Source of the DNA: Pseudomonadales bacterium
Lineage (GTDB): Bacteria; Pseudomonadota; Gammaproteobacteria; Pseudomonadales; Ketobacteraceae
Length of the DNA stretch: 64,000 nt
Reading direction: 5' to 3'
Assembly (NCBI GenBank): GCA_002701845.1
Contig: NZXG01000011.1
Coordinates: 1-64,000 of the forward strand
Part shown: positions 30,619 to 40,326 of the stretch, piece after piece
Layout of the letters: every line of letters starts with the position of its first letter
How positions within the stretch are numbered: the first letter of the stretch is position 1
The notes under the pieces: generated by a model
Told to the model about the DNA's origin: nothing
Databases searched by the model: none
Seen by the model: only the letters and a program-made list of their open reading frames with translations
Translations under genes and position numbers: made by a program

Positions 30619-31404
30619 ATGGCGTTGACCAACGCGTTGATTACCGGTGCTTCCGCCGGCATTGGCTACGAAATCAGTAAATTGCTGGCGGCCCAGGGTC
30701 ATGACCTGGTACTGGTGGCACGGCGCGAGGATCGACTGCAGCAACTGGCGGATTATCTGCGGCGGGAATACGGGATAGCGGTACGGGTGCTGGCGCTGGA
30801 TCTGTCCCAACCGCAACAGATCGATACCCTTTACCAAACCCTGGAGCGGGAAAACATTCCGGTGGACATACTGGTGAACAACGCCGGTGTGGGCAGCTAT
30901 GCAGCCTTCACCAAAACCGGAATGGACAGTATCCAGCAGCAACTGGATCTCAACATCCAGGCCCTCACCCTGCTGTGCCGGCGCTTTGCTGAGGACATGG
31001 CGCGCCGGGGGCTGGGTAAGATACTGAATATCGCTTCCCTGTCGGGATTTATGCCGGGCCCTTATCTGGCGGTTTATCATGCCAGTAAAGCCTACGTGGT
31101 GGCCCTCAGCGAAGCCCTGCAGGCGGAGCTGAAAGGCACGGGTGTCAGTGTCACGGTAAGCTGCCCGGGGCCGGTGGCCACCGAGTTTCACGGGGTGGCG
31201 GGCACCACCGGCTCGTTGTTCCTGAAGCTGTTGCCCATGCAGAGCGCGGCCCAGGTGGCCGGCCATGCCGTCAGTGCCATGGACAAACGCAGGACCGTGG
31301 CCGTGCCGGGACTGTTCAATCAACTGTTGATGCTATTGGCGCGGCTGACGCCACGGCCACTGCTGCTGTGGTGCCTGAAACAATTGCTGCGGCCCCGGAG
31401 TTGA
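30619..31404 (+). CDS. SDR family oxidoreductase
   Basis: ALITGASAGIGYEISKLL, NNAGVGSYAAF, YHASKAYVVALSE. Confidence 0.92.
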   Translation: MALTNALITGASAGIGYEISKLLAAQGHDLVLVARREDRLQQLADYLRREYGIAVRVLALDLSQPQQIDTLYQTLERENIPVDILVNNAGVGSYAAFTKTGMDSIQQQLDLNIQALTLLCRRFAEDMARRGLGKILNIASLSGFMPGPYLAVYHASKAYVVALSEALQAELKGTGVSVTVSCPGPVATEFHGVAGTTGSLFLKLLPMQSAAQVAGHAVSAMDKRRTVAVPGLFNQLLMLLARLTPRPLLLWCLKQLLRPRS

Positions 31405-31411
31405 ATCCGGC

Positions 31412-32404
31412 TCAGGACTCGGACTGGTAAACCTGCACCCGGTTACGGCCGTTGTGCTTGGCCTGATACAGCGCCCGGTCAGCCGCTTCCACCGCCTGCT
31501 CAATGGTCTCATCGCCAGTCACCAGGGCCAGCCCCACGGATATGGTCACCGATGGCAATGCCTGACCCTGCTCCGCGGTCACCTCACAGGCCGCCACACT
31601 TTTGCGCAGTCGCTCCGCCACAGCGCGGGCCTGGCGGGCCGGGGTGGTGGGTAACAGGATGATAAACTCCTCGCCGCCGTAGCGGGCCAGCATGTCGCTG
31701 GGCCGCAGACTGCGGCGCATGGTCCGGGCCACCATTTGCAGCACCCGATCCCCCGACTTATGGCCATAGGTGTCATTGAAGTGTTTGAAATGATCCACAT
31801 CCAGCATCAATACCGCCAGCGGCAGCTTCTCCCGCAGCCCGGAACCGGCCAGGGAATCCATGACCTCCTGCAGCCAGCGGCGGTTGTTGACGCCGGTAAG
31901 CGCATCCACGTTGGCGGCCTTTTCCTGGGCTTTTTCCCGGGATTTGGACAGCGCCAGAATGTCATTGCCGGAACGCAGCCGATTGGATAAAAAGTACAGC
32001 AGATTACGGCTCAGGCTGTGAGAGTGGTCGATCAACTGCCATAGCACCCGGCTCTCCACCACCAGCACCTGACAGGGTTCCATGGCGGTCACGTAAGCGG
32101 ACGGGTTATGGCCGTCAAACACCGACATCTCGCCAATGCACTCGCCCCGGCCCAGCTCCACCAGGGGTGTCGCCCCGGCGCTTTCCAGGGACACTGCCAC
32201 CCGGCCCCCCAACAGCAGGTACATGGCGTCGTTCACACACTCCGGCCGCAATAAAATATCGCCGGTTTGCAGCTGAATTTGGGGACAGCTGTCCAGCAAC
32301 GGGCGGATGCTGTTAAGGTCCACGTCGTTGAAAATTCGAAACTGGCGCAGCTGGGCATCACTGACTGGAGTACCGCTGTGCTGTTGGGGTAAGGTCTCGG
32401 CCAT
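31412..32404 (-). CDS. Cyclic-nucleotide-binding-like domain + GGDEF diguanylate cyclase
   Basis: N-terminal cNMP-like DILLRPECVNDAMYLLLGGRVAVSLES; C-terminal DMLARYGGEEFIILLP. Confidence 0.92.
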   Translation of the reverse strand: MAETLPQQHSGTPVSDAQLRQFRIFNDVDLNSIRPLLDSCPQIQLQTGDILLRPECVNDAMYLLLGGRVAVSLESAGATPLVELGRGECIGEMSVFDGHNPSAYVTAMEPCQVLVVESRVLWQLIDHSHSLSRNLLYFLSNRLRSGNDILALSKSREKAQEKAANVDALTGVNNRRWLQEVMDSLAGSGLREKLPLAVLMLDVDHFKHFNDTYGHKSGDRVLQMVARTMRRSLRPSDMLARYGGEEFIILLPTTPARQARAVAERLRKSVAACEVTAEQGQALPSVTISVGLALVTGDETIEQAVEAADRALYQAKHNGRNRVQVYQSES

Positions 32405-32539
32405 ATTCCTGTCAATTCATTGGCAACTGTGAAATAGTTGCCGCCAAATCCCCACAGCGCAAGTTTTCCGTGAAACTATTGGGTGAATTTACCAAGAGTG
32501 CGGCACCCTGACTGATAACCAGGTCAATTTATCGTCAGT

Positions 32540-33304
32540 TTGATAAACTGCCCTCTTCACGATGGTTCAGCGGTGACAAAGAGAGGTACGAGGTTGGCTC
32601 AGCCCCAGGTTCCCCGCCCCCCGGTTCCCATCCGACCGGCGGCGACCACGGTATTACTGCGGGATGGCCCGTCAGGGCTGGAAGTCCTGATGCAGCAACG
32701 CAATCCGGATGCCGTTTTCGCCGGTGGCGCCTGGGTGTTTCCCGGCGGCAAGCTGGATCCCCAGGACCGTGAACCGGCCTGGGCGGAGCACTGCGATCTG
32801 TGTCCGGAAACCGCGGCCCGCCAACTGGCGCTGACTCCGGAGTGGGCCCGGGCCCACTGGATCGCCGCCATCCGGGAGCTGGTGGAGGAAGCGGGCATCC
32901 TCCTGGCGCGGGAGGCCGACCACCGGTTGGCCCGCTCCGCCCAGCAGCACCTGCAACAGACACCGGAGGCGTTTCTGGCGTTCTGCCAACAACAGGGGCT
33001 GTTACTGGATACCGGACGCATCCGCTACCTGAGTCGCTGGATCACACCGGCGGGCAACCCCAGGCGTTACGACACGCGCTTCTTTCTCTGCCCCTGGCCC
33101 GGTAACCAGTCTCCCAACCAAGACAATCACGAGGCGGTGAACACTGCCTGGGTGACCCCGGCCCAGGCACTGGACCATTATCACCGGGGCCGCTGGGAGC
33201 TGGTACTGCCCACGCTCACCACCTTGCGCCAGCTGCAGAGCTGCGCCGACAGCGCCAGCGCCCTGGACACCCTGGGGCAGGCAATGGCGGGGAAAACGCG
33301 GTAA
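32540..33304 (+). CDS. NUDIX hydrolase
   Basis: GGAWVFPGGKLDP...AAIRELVEEAGILL NUDIX box; the exact start is uncertain. Confidence 0.87.
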   Translation: MINCPLHDGSAVTKRGTRLAQPQVPRPPVPIRPAATTVLLRDGPSGLEVLMQQRNPDAVFAGGAWVFPGGKLDPQDREPAWAEHCDLCPETAARQLALTPEWARAHWIAAIRELVEEAGILLAREADHRLARSAQQHLQQTPEAFLAFCQQQGLLLDTGRIRYLSRWITPAGNPRRYDTRFFLCPWPGNQSPNQDNHEAVNTAWVTPAQALDHYHRGRWELVLPTLTTLRQLQSCADSASALDTLGQAMAGKTR

Positions 33305-33334
33305 AATCCCGGAAACTCATGGTCAGGTGGACCT

Positions 33335-34186
33335 ATGTCGACGTTGGAACACGGTAAAACCATAGTGCTCAGCCCCCTGGTACGCCGGATCACCGCTCCC
33401 AACCCGGGGATTATGACCGGCCCCGGCACCAACACGTACCTGGTGGGCGGGGATCAATGGGCGGTAATCGATCCGGGCCCCAACCTGGAATCCCACGTCG
33501 CCGCCATTCTGGAGGCGGCGGCGGCCGCCCACGCCAGTATCCGCTGGATTCTCTGTACCCACACTCACCTGGACCACTCGCCGGCGGCGGGAGCCCTGCG
33601 CGACGCCACCGGCGCCCTGGTGCTGGGCATGCCGCCCCTGGCCGCCCAGGGTCAGGATCCCGGTTTCGCGCCGGATCAGGCCTGGCAGGAGGGCGATTAT
33701 CTGCGGGAGGCGGATTTCACCCTGCGGACGGTGCATACGCCGGGGCATGCGGGCAATCATCTGTGTTTTCATCTGGAGCAGGAGCAACTGTTGTTTACCG
33801 GGGATCACATTATGGAAGGCTCCACGGTGGTGATTGCCCCGCCGGATGGCGATATGCAAGCCTATCTGTCTTCATTACGCCGCTTGCAGACCCTGCCCAT
33901 CCGTCGGCTGGCCCCGGCCCACGGGAATCTGATGGAGCAGCCCCAGGACATCATTGAAGGCTTGATCCAGCACCGCCTGCTGCGGGAACAAAAAGTGTTA
34001 AGCGGCCTGGCCCAGGCCGGACCCTGTGACCTGGCGGCTCTCACGGCGCAGGTGTACGACGATGTGCCCAGCTTTCTCCACCCGGTGGCCCGACACTCAC
34101 TGCTGGCCCATTTGCTGAAGCTGGATGCCGATGGGCTGGTGCGGCAACAGAACGGGGTCTGGTCCACCAGCCCGCAGCGCCACTAA
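33335..34186 (+). CDS. MBL-fold metallo-hydrolase (LACTB2-like)
   Basis: CTHTHLDHSPAAGALRDATGA, VHTPGHAGNHLCFHLEQEQLLFTGDHIM. Confidence 0.93.
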   Translation: MSTLEHGKTIVLSPLVRRITAPNPGIMTGPGTNTYLVGGDQWAVIDPGPNLESHVAAILEAAAAAHASIRWILCTHTHLDHSPAAGALRDATGALVLGMPPLAAQGQDPGFAPDQAWQEGDYLREADFTLRTVHTPGHAGNHLCFHLEQEQLLFTGDHIMEGSTVVIAPPDGDMQAYLSSLRRLQTLPIRRLAPAHGNLMEQPQDIIEGLIQHRLLREQKVLSGLAQAGPCDLAALTAQVYDDVPSFLHPVARHSLLAHLLKLDADGLVRQQNGVWSTSPQRH

Positions 34187-34231
34187 GCCGGGCCCGCTTC
34201 GACTTTCCGCCCCGGGCTGAGTCACGAGCGG

Positions 34232-34420
34232 CTACTGCCGCCGGCCCTTACCGCGCTTCCTGCCGCTCCGGGAGCGTTTCGGTTTGGGGCGGTTGTTCCA
34301 ACCCATGGCCTGTTGGAACTGTTTGCGCAACTTTTTCGCCGCCTGTTCCTTGCGTTCGTATTCCGCCCGCGCCAGAACCGGAGCCAGTTCCACCACCTTG
34401 TCGTTATCGTCTTGCGCCAA
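34232..34420 (-). CDS. Small basic protein, probable TTG start
   Basis: 62 codons from TTG: (M)AQDDNDKVVELAPVLARAEYERKEQAAKKLRKQFQQAMGWNNRPKPKRSRSGRKRGKGRRQ. Confidence 0.5.
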   Translation of the reverse strand: MAQDDNDKVVELAPVLARAEYERKEQAAKKLRKQFQQAMGWNNRPKPKRSRSGRKRGKGRRQ

Positions 34421-34635
34421 CTCGATTCCTCCGCTGCGGGTTATCGTTAAAATGTAACCGGGCCGCCCACCCCAGAGCAAGCCGTGCCCCGTGTGGCATC
34501 GGCCCGGCGCCATCGGGCAAATGTAATCGGGCGGAATTTGCGTTACCATCACCCGCCATCCTGTGATTGCCCGGCCCGGGTTTGGTTCCGGCGATGGGCA
34601 GGTACCGGGGGGTATCCACAGACCTAAGGTGTTTA

Positions 34636-36036
34636 ATGGCAAAGCATTCAAAGCCTGAAAAGACGAAGACCACGCTCAAACGGGTAAAGACCGGGGCCTT
34701 CGAGCGCCGTTTCAGCATGGCCCGGGCGGGACTGGTGGCAGGCACCCGGCTGGCGGCCCAGTCCGCCGGCAACATGTTCAGCACCAAGGAGCACCGGACT
34801 CAGCGCCAGAAAGACATTCTGTCACGCCAGGCCCATTATCTGGCGGACGAGATTGGTAAGCTCAAGGGCAGCATTGTCAAGATCGGCCAGATGATGGCCC
34901 TCTATGGCGAGCACTTTCTGCCGGTGGAGGTCACCGAGGCCCTGCATACCCTGGAGGACGACACTACCGCCCTGGAGTGGACCACCATCTACGAGGAGCT
35001 GGAGGACGAACTGGGACCGGAGCGGCTGGCACTGCTGGAAATCGAGGAGGAGCCACTGGGCGCCGCCTCCATCGGCCAGGTGCATAAGGCGGTGATCAAG
35101 GCCACCGGTGAGGAGATCTGCCTGAAAATTCAGTACCCGGGGGTAGCCGAGGCCGTGGACAGCGACCTGGGGGCCGTGGAAACCCTGCTGCGGATGCTGA
35201 AGATTGTGCCCATCACCGAGGAATTCAAAACCTGGTTCCAGGAAATTCGGGAGATGATGTACCGGGAAGTGGATTACGAGCACGAACGGGACAAAACCAA
35301 GCTGTTTCACCAGCGGCTGGCGGACGACCCCCGCTTTATCGTGCCCCGGATCTACGACCAGTTCTGCAGCAAACGGGTCATCGCCACCTCGTATGAGGGT
35401 GGCCTGGACATTGATGCTCCGGAAACCAAGGCACTGCCCCAGGCGCGCCGCAACCGGATCTGCCGCAACGCCCTGGAGTTGTGCTGGAAAGAAGTGTTCG
35501 AATGGGGGGAAATGCAGACCGACCCCAACTTCGGTAACTATTTCGTGCGCCTGGGAGACGGTGAAGATGAACCGGACCGGGTGGTGCTGATCGATTTTGG
35601 CGCGGTGCGGGAATTCTCCCCCGCCACCCTGGAGCCCGGGCGGCAGATCGTGCGCGCCGCCTATCTCCACGATGAAGAGATGCTGCTGCAGGGGCTGGAG
35701 TCACTGCGTTTGTTCCGCCCGGAAACGCCTCAGAGCGCCAAGCGGGGTCTGGTGCAACTGTGCTTTATGGCCATCGAGCCCTTTGCCGATCCCGAAAAGT
35801 TCCCGCCGCCGGATTTTCTGCTCACGGAGAACAACGAATACAAGTGGGCGGAAAGCAACCTGCCGGCCCGCCTCAGCATGAAAGCCGGGCTCTCCGCCGC
35901 CAGCGCCAACCGTCACTTCACCATTCCGCCCCGGGAGCTGATGTTCCTGGTGCGCAAGATCATGGGGGCCTACACCTTCATGTCCGTGCTGGGGGCGGAG
36001 CTCAAGGGCTGCGAGATTCTGGAGCCCTATATCTAA
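34636..36036 (+). CDS. ABC1/UbiB/AarF-family atypical kinase
   Basis: KLKGSIVKIGQMMALYGE, AASIGQVHKAVIKATGEEICLKIQYPGV, TDPNFGNYFV, VLIDFGAVREF. Confidence 0.92.
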   Translation: MAKHSKPEKTKTTLKRVKTGAFERRFSMARAGLVAGTRLAAQSAGNMFSTKEHRTQRQKDILSRQAHYLADEIGKLKGSIVKIGQMMALYGEHFLPVEVTEALHTLEDDTTALEWTTIYEELEDELGPERLALLEIEEEPLGAASIGQVHKAVIKATGEEICLKIQYPGVAEAVDSDLGAVETLLRMLKIVPITEEFKTWFQEIREMMYREVDYEHERDKTKLFHQRLADDPRFIVPRIYDQFCSKRVIATSYEGGLDIDAPETKALPQARRNRICRNALELCWKEVFEWGEMQTDPNFGNYFVRLGDGEDEPDRVVLIDFGAVREFSPATLEPGRQIVRAAYLHDEEMLLQGLESLRLFRPETPQSAKRGLVQLCFMAIEPFADPEKFPPPDFLLTENNEYKWAESNLPARLSMKAGLSAASANRHFTIPPRELMFLVRKIMGAYTFMSVLGAELKGCEILEPYI

Positions 36037-36159
36037 CTGCGTCACAAACTCCATCGCAACGGGGCGTTTTCCGCCATCTGTTTCTATACTGAAAGGCAGT
36101 AACGACTTCACCAATGGTGGAGCGCCCCTATGATCTGACGCGGTGACCGGTATTCGGCG

Positions 36160-37380
36160 ATGGACATTGAACACCTGAAACAATTTGACCTGCTGCGCCA
36201 CCTTAGCGACGAGCAACTGATTCTGTTGGCCAGCCAGAGCCGCACCCTGCAATTACACCCCGGGGATCTACTGACCCAGGCCGGTGCCACCGACCCGGTG
36301 GAATACTATCTGCTGGCCGGTGAACTGGATCTGGTGGCCCCCGCCGGTGGCCTGAAAACCCTGGTGGCCGGTGGCCCCGATTCACTGGGACCGGTGGCCC
36401 CGGAGCGGCCCCGCAATGTCAGCATCAAGGCCCATTCCAATGCCCAGGTGCTGGAAGTGGACAAAGCTGCTCTCAAGTCCCTGCTGCAGCAGGCGCCGGG
36501 GGACAGCTATGCGGTGCGCCAGGCGCTGCGTGAAGACCAGCCCGAAGACAAACAACTGCTACTGGATATCTACAGCGACCTGCGCAACAACAAGCTGGTA
36601 CTGCCCAGCCTGCCGGAAGTGGCGGTGCGCATTCGCCGCATGATCGATGAGGGTACCAACAGCGCGCGCAAGATTTCCCAGGCGGTGAACACCGATCCGG
36701 CTATTGCCGCCAAGCTGATCAAAGCCGCCAACAGCCCCTTGTTCCGGGGCACCAAAGAGTTCGAAACCAGCGCCCAGGCGATTGTGCGCCTGGGGATGCA
36801 GACCACCAAACAACTGGTGACCAGCTTCACGGTGAAAGAGTTGTTCAGGGCCGAGGCCCCGGTGCTGAAACGCCGGATGGACGCCCTCTGGCAACACAGT
36901 ATCGAGATTGCCGCCATCTGCTATGTGCTGGCGCGGACCGTCAGAGGCCTGGATCCGGATCAGGGTTTGCTGGCGGGGCTGATTCACGACATAGGCGTGG
37001 TGCCCATTCTGATGTATGCGGACCAGTATTCCAGCCTGATTGAGGATCCGCAGCAATTGGAAAAAACCATCAGGGACCTGAAACCGGAACTGGGGCAGGT
37101 GATTCTGAAACGCTGGGGCTTCAATGAGGAAATGGTGGCCACCACGGCCCACGCGGAAGACTGGCGCTACCAGCACCAGGGCGAGCCGGATTTCGCCGAC
37201 CTGGTGATCGTCGCCCATTTGCATCATATGATGCTGGATAATGAGCGGCTGAAGAAACTGGTGAAAGTGCCGGCGTTTCGGCGCCTGTTTCCAGGGGAGC
37301 AGGACCCCCGCATTCTGGCCAGTATCATGGAGGAAGCCAAGGCCCAACTGGAGGACACCCGGCAGCTGCTGGTGGCCTGA
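36160..37380 (+). CDS. cNMP-binding-like domain + HDOD domain protein
   Basis: N-terminal LQLHPGDLLTQAGATDPVEYYLLAGELDLV; HDOD: LPSLPEVAVRIRRMIDEGTNSARKISQAVNTDPAIAAKLIKAANSPLF. Confidence 0.9.
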   Translation: MDIEHLKQFDLLRHLSDEQLILLASQSRTLQLHPGDLLTQAGATDPVEYYLLAGELDLVAPAGGLKTLVAGGPDSLGPVAPERPRNVSIKAHSNAQVLEVDKAALKSLLQQAPGDSYAVRQALREDQPEDKQLLLDIYSDLRNNKLVLPSLPEVAVRIRRMIDEGTNSARKISQAVNTDPAIAAKLIKAANSPLFRGTKEFETSAQAIVRLGMQTTKQLVTSFTVKELFRAEAPVLKRRMDALWQHSIEIAAICYVLARTVRGLDPDQGLLAGLIHDIGVVPILMYADQYSSLIEDPQQLEKTIRDLKPELGQVILKRWGFNEEMVATTAHAEDWRYQHQGEPDFADLVIVAHLHHMMLDNERLKKLVKVPAFRRLFPGEQDPRILASIMEEAKAQLEDTRQLLVA

Positions 37381-37409
37381 CCGCCGCCCTGACCTTACCT
37401 GACCGCGAG

Positions 37410-37435
37410 AAAAAAGCGCCCCAGGGGCGCTTTTT
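37410..37435. terminator. Bidirectional terminator between convergent genes
   Basis: AAAAAAGCGCCCC-AG-GGGCGCTTTTT. Confidence 0.88.
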
Positions 37436-37474
37436 ACCGGACTGCTTTAGCGGCCGACAGGCTGCCAGATCCCC

Positions 37475-38755
37475 TTACAGGGGAATGGCAAACTCACCTT
37501 CTGACACCGTGCGACTCTCCGCTCCCGGGTTGCCATAGGGGTAGCCGGTAAAGGAAAAGGTGCCAATCAACATGCCGTCGCCGTCCTGCAGCACGGTGAG
37601 GGTACCGGGATCATCACTGGAGGTACGGTAGGTGGTGTCCTCGCCCTGCCGCTGCACCGAGGCCTTAAAGTATTTCAGCTCGTAGGTGCCGGGGCCCACG
37701 TACTCGTCCAGGGTGAAGCTCAACTCAAACGGGCCACCACTGGCCTGGATCTGGATGCCACCGAATTCATTGATACCACGCTTGACCACCAGCTTGTTGA
37801 GATTATCGCTGTAACCACCCCAACTGTGCTTGAAGAAAAACTGACTGCCGTCGGGACGCTCCCCCCGTTTGGTGCGGGGATCCTTGGGCGCCTCCGGTTC
37901 CGGCTCGGCAGCGGGCTGTTGAGGTTGTGCTTGAGTCCGGCCCGCGGGGTTGGCGGCCCCGGTGGTGGCTCCGGCATCGGCCACCGCCTTAAAGGGCACC
38001 GGTTTGGGCTCCTCCAGGGGCTTGGCCACCGGTTTTGGCGCCGGCGGCGCTACCGGTTTGGGTTTGGGCTCCACCCGGGCCACCACTTTCACCTTTTCTC
38101 CGGCGCGGAATTCACAGGGAGTGGTGCGGCCGTCATTGGTGCAACTGCCCTTACCGTTGGGCAGATAGCCACCCCGTACCGGACCGGAATACAGCTCGCC
38201 CCCGCTCAGTGCCACCGAAGCCTGAGCCGGTGGCTGATCGTTTTTCCACACCCCACGGGCCACATTGCCGTTTTTCATGGTGACGGTGAACTCGCCCTGG
38301 CGCTTGTCATCCTGCCAGGTGCCGGCGTAGCGAATGCCGGTGTCCGCATCCACGAACACCCCCTGCCCCTGCTTCTGGTCCGCAATAAAACCGCCGGTAT
38401 AGGTGTCGCCGTTGGCCCATTTATAGGTGCCCTGGCCACTCATTTTGCCCTGCAGCCACTCGCCGGTGTAGGAATCACCATTGGGCCAGGTTTTGGTGCC
38501 CTGGCCGTGTTCCCGATTGTTGCTCCAGGCCCCGGTGTACTTTTCGCCATTGGCCCAGGTCTGGGTTCCCTGGCCGCTTTTGCGACCATCCACCCATTCA
38601 CCCTCGTAAACATTACCGTTGGTGTATTTGTAGGTACCCTGTCCGTGGAATCGGTTGAAGGCGTTACGCTCACCGATGTACTCCCCCGCCGCCAGCGCGG
38701 TGGAGCCCAACATCAGAGTGACGCACCCAGTGATCAGAATTCGTCGCAGATTCAT
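37475..38755 (-). CDS. Exported MORN-repeat protein
   Basis: Signal peptide MNLRRILITGCVTLMLGSTALAAG; repeats such as GQGTQTWANGEKYTGAWSNNREHGQGTKTWPNGDSYTGEW. Confidence 0.88.
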   Translation of the reverse strand: MNLRRILITGCVTLMLGSTALAAGEYIGERNAFNRFHGQGTYKYTNGNVYEGEWVDGRKSGQGTQTWANGEKYTGAWSNNREHGQGTKTWPNGDSYTGEWLQGKMSGQGTYKWANGDTYTGGFIADQKQGQGVFVDADTGIRYAGTWQDDKRQGEFTVTMKNGNVARGVWKNDQPPAQASVALSGGELYSGPVRGGYLPNGKGSCTNDGRTTPCEFRAGEKVKVVARVEPKPKPVAPPAPKPVAKPLEEPKPVPFKAVADAGATTGAANPAGRTQAQPQQPAAEPEPEAPKDPRTKRGERPDGSQFFFKHSWGGYSDNLNKLVVKRGINEFGGIQIQASGGPFELSFTLDEYVGPGTYELKYFKASVQRQGEDTTYRTSSDDPGTLTVLQDGDGMLIGTFSFTGYPYGNPGAESRTVSEGEFAIPL

Positions 38756-39005
38756 CGTGTGTCTATCCAAGCAGGCCAATAATCTGAATCAAAAAGAAAA
38801 AACAGGCAGATAGTCGCTATAAAAAGATTCATTAATTTATAGCAGACTAACTGAGTTTTTTGAAATTTTGCGCAATAAATCACGCAATTATTGGCCGCTA
38901 TCATCACCAGGTCAGTATTTTTCATGCCCCGGATTCGGCGCCTGGGCCCATGGTTGATCCGCGGTCGCCGACACCGGTTTGGGGTCGCCGGGCGGCCGCT
39001 GATCT

Positions 39006-40133
39006 TCAGTACAATCTGGCCAGGGCCGACCGCTCAAAGTTGTGCAGTTCGTCGAACCGGCCCTGCTCCACCTTCACCACCCATTCGGGGTCCTGCAGCA
39101 GTGCCCGACCCACGGCGATCAAATCGAATTCGTCGCGCTGCATTCGCTCCAACAGATCTTCCAGCCCCCGCCGGCCGATATCATCCAGCGGATTGGCGCC
39201 CAGCGTACCGTCCAGAAAATCCACATTGAGCCCGACGCTGCCCACGGAAATGGTGGGACGGCCACTGAGCTTACGGGTCCAGCCTGCCAGATTCAGAGAG
39301 GAGCCCTCGAACTCCGGTTCCCAGAAACGTCGGGTACTGGCATGAAACAGATCCACGCCGGCGTCCACCAATGGCGCCAGAAACTGCTCCAGCTCCGCAG
39401 GCGTCTGTACCAGGCGGGCGCTGTAGTCCTGCAACTTCCACTGCGAAAAACGGAAAATAACCGGAAAGTCCGCACTGACCCTGGCCCGCACGGCTTTCAC
39501 CACCTCCACCGCAAACCGACTGCGGTTGGCAAACGAGCCACCCCACTGGTCCTGGCGCTCATTGGTCACGGCCCAGAAGAACTGGTCGATCAGGTAACCG
39601 TGGGCGCCATGGAGTTCCAGACCATCAAACCCCAATGCCTCCGCATCGGCGGCCGCCTGCGCGTAGGCATCGATGCAGTCTTGAATCTCCTGTTCGCTCA
39701 GCACATGGGCCTTGCGCTTGCCGGCGGAGGTGATCCCCGAAGGGCCCATCCCCGGCACTTCAGGGTCGGGACCGATACCGGGACGTCGTACTGCGCCCAC
39801 ATGCCACAGCTGAGGGGCAATCTTGCCCCCGGCTTCATGCACCGCGTCCACCACCCGTTTCCAGCCCGCCAGAGCGGCGTCGCCATGGAAGGCGGGTACA
39901 CCCTCGTAACCATTGGCCGCCACTTGACCGATGGTGGTCCCTTCCGTAATGATCAGGCCCACATTGTTCTCCGCCCGACGTCGATAGTATGCTACCACTT
40001 CATCGGTGGGCACGTAGTCCGGGCACATGTTCCGGGTCATGGGGGCCATCACGATACGATTGCGCAGGGTCAGGCTCTGACACTGGAACGGACGCAACAG
40101 GGTGGCAACGGAAGAGGCTTGATGGCTTGTCAT
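39006..40133 (-). CDS. NADH:flavin oxidoreductase / Old Yellow Enzyme family
   Basis: LTLRNRIVMAPMTRNM, ELHGAHGYLIDQFFWAVTNERQDQWGGSFANRSRF. Confidence 0.93.
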   Translation of the reverse strand: MTSHQASSVATLLRPFQCQSLTLRNRIVMAPMTRNMCPDYVPTDEVVAYYRRRAENNVGLIITEGTTIGQVAANGYEGVPAFHGDAALAGWKRVVDAVHEAGGKIAPQLWHVGAVRRPGIGPDPEVPGMGPSGITSAGKRKAHVLSEQEIQDCIDAYAQAAADAEALGFDGLELHGAHGYLIDQFFWAVTNERQDQWGGSFANRSRFAVEVVKAVRARVSADFPVIFRFSQWKLQDYSARLVQTPAELEQFLAPLVDAGVDLFHASTRRFWEPEFEGSSLNLAGWTRKLSGRPTISVGSVGLNVDFLDGTLGANPLDDIGRRGLEDLLERMQRDEFDLIAVGRALLQDPEWVVKVEQGRFDELHNFERSALARLY

Positions 40134-40326
40134 GTGGGGCACTCGGCAGTCGTCAGTGAAGTGACTATTGTAGGAGGCCGACACCACCGGGCGAAAAGGG
40201 CAGATCCGCCATTTTCCGGGCAGATACTGCCGATTTCACCCATTCATGGTGATATTTACGATATCCTTGACGGCTGCCACAGCCGCCAGGCGGTTGATGA
40301 TACTGAACAACGGAAGGCGCTATTGC

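Noticed and set aside
38390-38690. Possible CRISPR or satellite array from 69-nt periodicity
   Set aside because: The periodicity is explained by protein-coding MORN repeats; no invariant repeat with unique spacers.
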